Position numbers and translations under genes: made by a program | Source of the DNA: Ruminococcus sp. | GTDB lineage: Bacteria > Bacillota > Clostridia > Oscillospirales > Ruminococcaceae | DNA length: 64,000 nt | NCBI GenBank assembly: GCA_017961625.1 | Contig: JAGCWY010000059.1 | Span: 56,038 to 120,037, forward strand | Direction: 5' to 3' | In this document: in pieces, positions 60,733 through 64,000 of the stretch | Numbering within the stretch: position 1 is the stretch's first letter | Layout: each line of letters starts with the position of its first letter | The notes under the pieces: generated by a model | Told to the model about the DNA's origin: nothing | The model's input: only the letters and a program-made list of their open reading frames with translations | Database searches by the model: none

Positions 60733-61200
60733 ATGTGGAACAAGGATAAATCACTTATTCTATCGCGTATTCTTACCGTAGCTGCGGCAATGGCAGCGAT
60801 AATAGTAGCCTTTTTTATACCGGCTATAGCCGAGTGGTATGAGTATGAAATGTCGGTCGAGGCAAACAGCTTTTTCGACAGGAGCAGTATGTTCATACCC
60901 ATGTGCATTACTTTATATGTATGCGATGCACTTGCGCTGGCGGCGCTTTGGAACCTGAATATACTCCTCAGGAACATAAGTAAAGATGAAGTTTTTATAA
61001 AGAAAAACACAAATTGCCTGCGAAAAATATCGTGGATATGCATGGGTGTGGGAGCTGTGATGATGATATTCGGGCTCTGGAGTTCGATATTCATATTCTT
61101 TGGTATGTGTGCACTCATGTTCGGACTTATAATGAGAGTGCTGAAAAATGTTTTTGAAAAGGCAGTAGAAATAAAGTCGGAAAACGACTTTACTATATAA
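60733..61200 (+). CDS. DUF2975 membrane protein
   Basis: A 155-residue protein with four predicted membrane segments (about 9-31, 52-72, 95-118, 120-138) and the pattern EVFIKKNTNCLRKIS before the third, typical of DUF2975. These proteins are normally coupled to a small YozG-type HTH regulator, as here, 14 bases downstream. The role is unknown. The start at 60733 follows AAAGGAGAG; a longer upstream reading is not used. Confidence 0.85.
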   Translation: MWNKDKSLILSRILTVAAAMAAIIVAFFIPAIAEWYEYEMSVEANSFFDRSSMFIPMCITLYVCDALALAALWNLNILLRNISKDEVFIKKNTNCLRKISWICMGVGAVMMIFGLWSSIFIFFGMCALMFGLIMRVLKNVFEKAVEIKSENDFTI

Positions 61201-61214
61201 CGGAGGTGTTTTCC

Positions 61215-61421
61215 ATGCCGATTATAGTAAATCTTGATGTTATGATGGCAAAGCGGAAGATGTCTTCACAGGAACTTGCCGAAAAGGTAGGCATTACCAC
61301 TGCTAATCTTTCGATACTAAAAACAGGCAAGGCAAAGGCTGTTCGCTTTTCTACCCTTGAAAGAATATGTGAAGAGTTGGACTGCCAGCCAGGAGATATA
61401 TTGGAGTATAAAAGAGAGTGA
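61215..61421 (+). CDS. YozG-like XRE HTH regulator
   Basis: A 68-residue HTH protein: MPIIVNLDVMMAKRKMSSQE, then LAEKVGITTANLSILK (recognition helix region) and ICEELDCQPGDILEY, the standard YozG/Cro-like pattern. It is encoded directly after the DUF2975 membrane protein. ATG at 61215, GGAGGTG upstream. It likely regulates its own operon; no operator palindrome is obvious. Confidence 0.88.
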   Translation: MPIIVNLDVMMAKRKMSSQELAEKVGITTANLSILKTGKAKAVRFSTLERICEELDCQPGDILEYKRE

Positions 61422-61553
61422 GCAGTATTGCTGGGGAGCCATGATACAGGGATAATAATATAAACAGGAGCCAGAAGGGCCTCCGGACATTGTGACAGGT
61501 GCAATACTTACTATACACATATTTATAGTAAGCAAACTAAAGGAGGTAAGCAT

Positions 61554-61850
61554 ATGAAAAAGACGGCAATAGCAAGGCGAGAACTTAAATATACCTACAA
61601 TCTTGATGTAGCGCTGTGTGTGTTAAATTTCCTCGTGTGCTCAGTGCTCTGTGCAGGGGGCAGCGAGCTGCTCAGCATCGCAGGAGTTATAGCTTTTATT
61701 ACGGCGATACTGCCTATAGGCTTCCGGAGGATCTACTATAAGGACGAGCCTGTATCGTCTGCGGTTGTAACGGTATTGGCAGTATACAGGTTAGTACAGA
61801 TAGCTCTGCTCCTGTACGGTATCGACTATTTCCTCATAGCAGGTGCTTGA
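61554..61850 (+). CDS. Small membrane protein
   Basis: A 98-residue protein with three predicted hydrophobic segments (about 18-35, 39-55 and 67-96). AAAGGAGG precedes the ATG. Not recognised. The stop overlaps the region of the next gene's start, so it is cotranscribed with the 143-residue protein and the DUF4173-like gene. Confidence 0.6.
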   Translation: MKKTAIARRELKYTYNLDVALCVLNFLVCSVLCAGGSELLSIAGVIAFITAILPIGFRRIYYKDEPVSSAVVTVLAVYRLVQIALLLYGIDYFLIAGA

Positions 61851-61851
61851 T

Positions 61852-62283
61852 ATGAAGGTCAGTGATGAGCTGAAAAATGAGCTCAGGCGTACTGTTTTGG
61901 AGTTGTTGCTACTGCTGTGCCTGCCGCTGATAGTGGTAATCATGGTCGGTATAAAGGAACATTTTGACAAGCATTTTACGCATTTCAACGCGGAGAGAAC
62001 AGCCAGTATGGAAGAAATATTCGATATAAAAGTTGATGACAGCGTTAAGCTGATACGTTATGACGATAACAGTATACTTGCTGCGATAACAGAAACGCTG
62101 AAGCTTGAAACGTACGATTATGAGCGGTTCATGTCAGAAAATGTCAATGCTGAACTGGAACTTGACGAAAGCTGCAACGGCAGGGATTTCTTATTGTATA
62201 AGTATAAAAATGTTAGAAAGCGGCTGAAGGTCGAATCGCTGGAAAACGGAAAATATCTGATAACCTTGAATCACTGGGATTAA
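61852..62283 (+). CDS. Membrane-anchored hypothetical protein
   Basis: A 143-residue protein: a basic N-terminus, one membrane segment (about 16-36, LELLLLLCLPLIVVIMV) and an outside domain with a mixed alpha/beta pattern ending LENGKYLITLNHWD. No family recognised. The start overlaps the end of the preceding small gene; RBS is weak, which suggests translational coupling. Confidence 0.6.
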   Translation: MKVSDELKNELRRTVLELLLLLCLPLIVVIMVGIKEHFDKHFTHFNAERTASMEEIFDIKVDDSVKLIRYDDNSILAAITETLKLETYDYERFMSENVNAELELDESCNGRDFLLYKYKNVRKRLKVESLENGKYLITLNHWD

Positions 62284-62307
62284 AATGGTTTTAAGGAGGA
62301 GACAATA

Positions 62308-63825
62308 ATGAATGATAATTATTTAGGAGAGGTACAGACTGTTCCTGAATATCAGGCAGCTGCCTTAAAAAAGGAAAAGGAAAAGCCGGAATACTCAAGA
62401 GCAGAGGTAGTGCTTTCTGTATTCGCATTTATAGCCGCGTTTTTCATTATGAGATATATGGTCTTTAATGCAATGGGCTTCCTGACGACAGGAGCAATGT
62501 TCGCGGTCATTACCGCGGTAATAGTTTACATGAATAAGAAAAAGTATACTTTTACGCGCTTCAACAGGCTTCATGCGGCAGTGCTCTACATATTCAGTCT
62601 CGTGTTTTCGATAACTGCAAACGATTATATAAAGGAGCTCAACGCCTTCTTTATACTTGGAGCAGGAGCGTATTTTGTATATTCAGTCTCGGCAGGAAAC
62701 AAGGAGACTGACCGCTATCTACCATTTGCGATGTGCAAGGCACTGTTCGAGTATCCCTTCTCACATTTCGGAACGCAGTGGGCTGTAACTCAGGATCGCC
62801 TTTCAAAGACAAAGGCGGGCCCGAATGTGAAGTATATCCTCACGGGGCTGCTCATAACAGTGCCGATAACAGCTATAGTAGCGGCTTTGCTCATGTCTGC
62901 TGACGAAGGTCTTATGAATATTCTCGGGGGTATATACGAAACAGTATTAAGCTTCGAAATGTGTGACATAATAGAACAGCTTATTTTTGCAGTTCCGTTT
63001 TCAATGTACCTTTTCGGTATGCTGTACGCAAATACTCACCGCAATAAGATAAAGTCACTTGATGAGCAGGGGTGTTTAAAAAAGCTTTACGGAGTACGGT
63101 TCATAAGCAACCTTGTTATGTATACGGCAGTAACGCCACTATGCATACTCTATGTATTGTTTTTTATATCTCAGGCTAACTACTTCCTCTCAGCGTTCGC
63201 GGGATCTCTTCCGAAGGGCTATACCTACGCGGATTATGCAAGACGTGGATTCTTTGAGCTCTGCGCGGTAGCTGTGATAAACCTTGCGGTGCTCTGCGGC
63301 ATAAGCCTTTTCTCAAAGAAGACAGGCAGGGAGAAGCCTACAGCTCTTAAAATATACAGCATCGTGCTCAGCGTGTTCACTATCATACTCATCGCTACGG
63401 CTATTAGCAAAATGGCAATGTATATTTACAATTACGGACTTACAGAGCTGAGAGTATATACAAGCTGGTTCATGATTCTGCTTGCTGTAGTGTTTGTACT
63501 GATAATAATAAAGCAGTTCCGGTATGATATGAAGTTTACAAAGCGCATTTCAGCAGTATTCGTGCTCATGTTTGCAGTGCTCTGCTTCTCTCGTCCTGAG
63601 TCGGTAATAGCAAGATATAACATAGCTATGTATAACTCGGGTCATCTTGAGGAGCTGGACAAAGACACAATACTTGAAATGTCTGATGACGGACTACTTG
63701 TAGCATACAATGAGGGAGTGCTGACATCTGAAGATATATGTGAGTATTCGGAAGAACACTGCCTGTTTGATAGATTCAGGAACTATAACCTCTCGTCTGT
63801 TATCCTTGGCATCAAAAAGAAGTAA
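62308..63825 (+). CDS. DUF4173/DUF4153-like polytopic membrane protein
   Basis: A 505-residue protein with about ten membrane segments, a cytosolic N-terminus rich in Lys/Glu, and the conserved block LPKGYTYADYARRGFFELC (about 306-325), the signature I associate with DUF4173. The last 80 residues are extramembrane. The family has no known activity. It ends the membrane operon and is followed by a terminator. Confidence 0.78.
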   Translation: MNDNYLGEVQTVPEYQAAALKKEKEKPEYSRAEVVLSVFAFIAAFFIMRYMVFNAMGFLTTGAMFAVITAVIVYMNKKKYTFTRFNRLHAAVLYIFSLVFSITANDYIKELNAFFILGAGAYFVYSVSAGNKETDRYLPFAMCKALFEYPFSHFGTQWAVTQDRLSKTKAGPNVKYILTGLLITVPITAIVAALLMSADEGLMNILGGIYETVLSFEMCDIIEQLIFAVPFSMYLFGMLYANTHRNKIKSLDEQGCLKKLYGVRFISNLVMYTAVTPLCILYVLFFISQANYFLSAFAGSLPKGYTYADYARRGFFELCAVAVINLAVLCGISLFSKKTGREKPTALKIYSIVLSVFTIILIATAISKMAMYIYNYGLTELRVYTSWFMILLAVVFVLIIIKQFRYDMKFTKRISAVFVLMFAVLCFSRPESVIARYNIAMYNSGHLEELDKDTILEMSDDGLLVAYNEGVLTSEDICEYSEEHCLFDRFRNYNLSSVILGIKKK

Positions 63826-63864
63826 AAAAATGGGGCTGTAAAAAAACAGCCCACCAAAACAACA

Positions 63865-63907
63865 CAGTTGCCTCTTCAAGAAAAATTTGAAGGGGCAACT
63901 GTTTTTT
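63865..63907 (+). terminator. Terminator of the DUF4173 operon
   Basis: CAGTTGCCTCTTCAA (63865-63879) and TTGAAGGGGCAACTG (63887-63901), one wobble pair, followed by TTTTTT. A smaller hairpin GGGCTGT/ACAGCCC lies just upstream. TGTTGAAAA at 63918-63926 follows. Confidence 0.85.
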
Positions 63908-64000
63908 CCATGTTAATTGTTGAAAACTTCTCAAATTCCCCATAAACAGGGTATAACGAACAAGCACGAAGAAAAAATGCTTTTTTCGCGCTGGTAAAGA

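Noticed and set aside
37560..63926. TGTTGAAAA repeats as simple -35 boxes
   Set aside because: TTGAAA resembles TTGACA and at 56941 it is used so, but most copies lack a -10 at 16-18 bases, occur in both orientations and cluster beside dnaA. Not fully excluded.
1..64000. CRISPR array, tRNA or rRNA genes, insertion sequences, prophage
   Set aside because: No regular spacer repeats, no TTCGAATCC-type tRNA arms, and no transposase, integrase or phage genes were found.

Overview
The window looks like the replication-origin region of a low-GC, Gram-positive anaerobe of the Ruminococcus type (Oscillospiraceae). The evidence is a complete oriC-type gene set (gyrA, gyrB, remB, recF, yaaA, dnaN, dnaA divergent from rpmH, rnpA, yidD, yidC, khpB, mnmE, mnmG, rsmG, noc, soj, parB) with spo0A, gpr and a ytaF-like gene. 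There are also intracellular or lipoprotein glycoside hydrolases (GH95, GH26, GH5), an O2-scavenging flavodiiron protein and a ferredoxin-thioredoxin-reductase-like protein. The genus is my inference from gene content and sequence style; no search was run.

Layout. 0-2.5 kb: end of ppk1 and a uridine-kinase-like gene (minus). 2.8-4.1 kb: three small orphan genes, two with strong promoters of their own, one a DUF5071-like protein. 4.1-7.3 kb: a threonine T-box leader followed by two small unknown genes and then thrS. 7.3-10.1 kb: two tandem paralogous lipoproteins. 10.3-15.7 kb: GH95 fucosidase, GH26 lipoprotein and a HAD-like protein lacking the nucleophile. 15.9-19.4 kb: spo0A, a flavin reductase, a small Spo0A-like protein, an HTH pseudogene, rpsT and gpr. 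19.5-28.8 kb: mixed housekeeping genes (DUF2461, an interrupted SUKH gene, pepV, a sugar-ABC ATPase, an RsuA-type pseudouridine synthase, nrdR). 28.9-39.1 kb: the leftward gyrA-to-dnaA block. 39.5-51.4 kb: the rightward rpmH-to-serS block. 51.6-64 kb: flavodiiron/FTR/thioredoxin genes, exoA, a PARG-like protein, GH5, an ECF sigma/anti-sigma pair, and a DUF2975/YozG/DUF4173 membrane cluster.

Origin and segregation. Gene directions diverge at dnaA/rpmH, placing oriC there. The spacers on both sides of dnaA carry repeats of TGTTGAAAA/TTTTCAACA, a one-base variant of the low-GC DnaA box (TGTGGAAAA). The same element recurs in other intergenic regions. Its densest cluster, including a canonical TGTGGATAA, is at 20.88-21.05 kb, away from oriC. 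A perfect parS lies between noc and soj, with two one-mismatch copies nearby, one built into the noc terminator.

I did not find a clearly new multi-gene system. The strongest leads are the variant DnaA box family with its secondary cluster, the parS/terminator composite, the T-box operon with two intervening small genes, and the FTR-thioredoxin-flavodiiron group. No tRNA, rRNA, CRISPR array, insertion sequence or prophage was seen.
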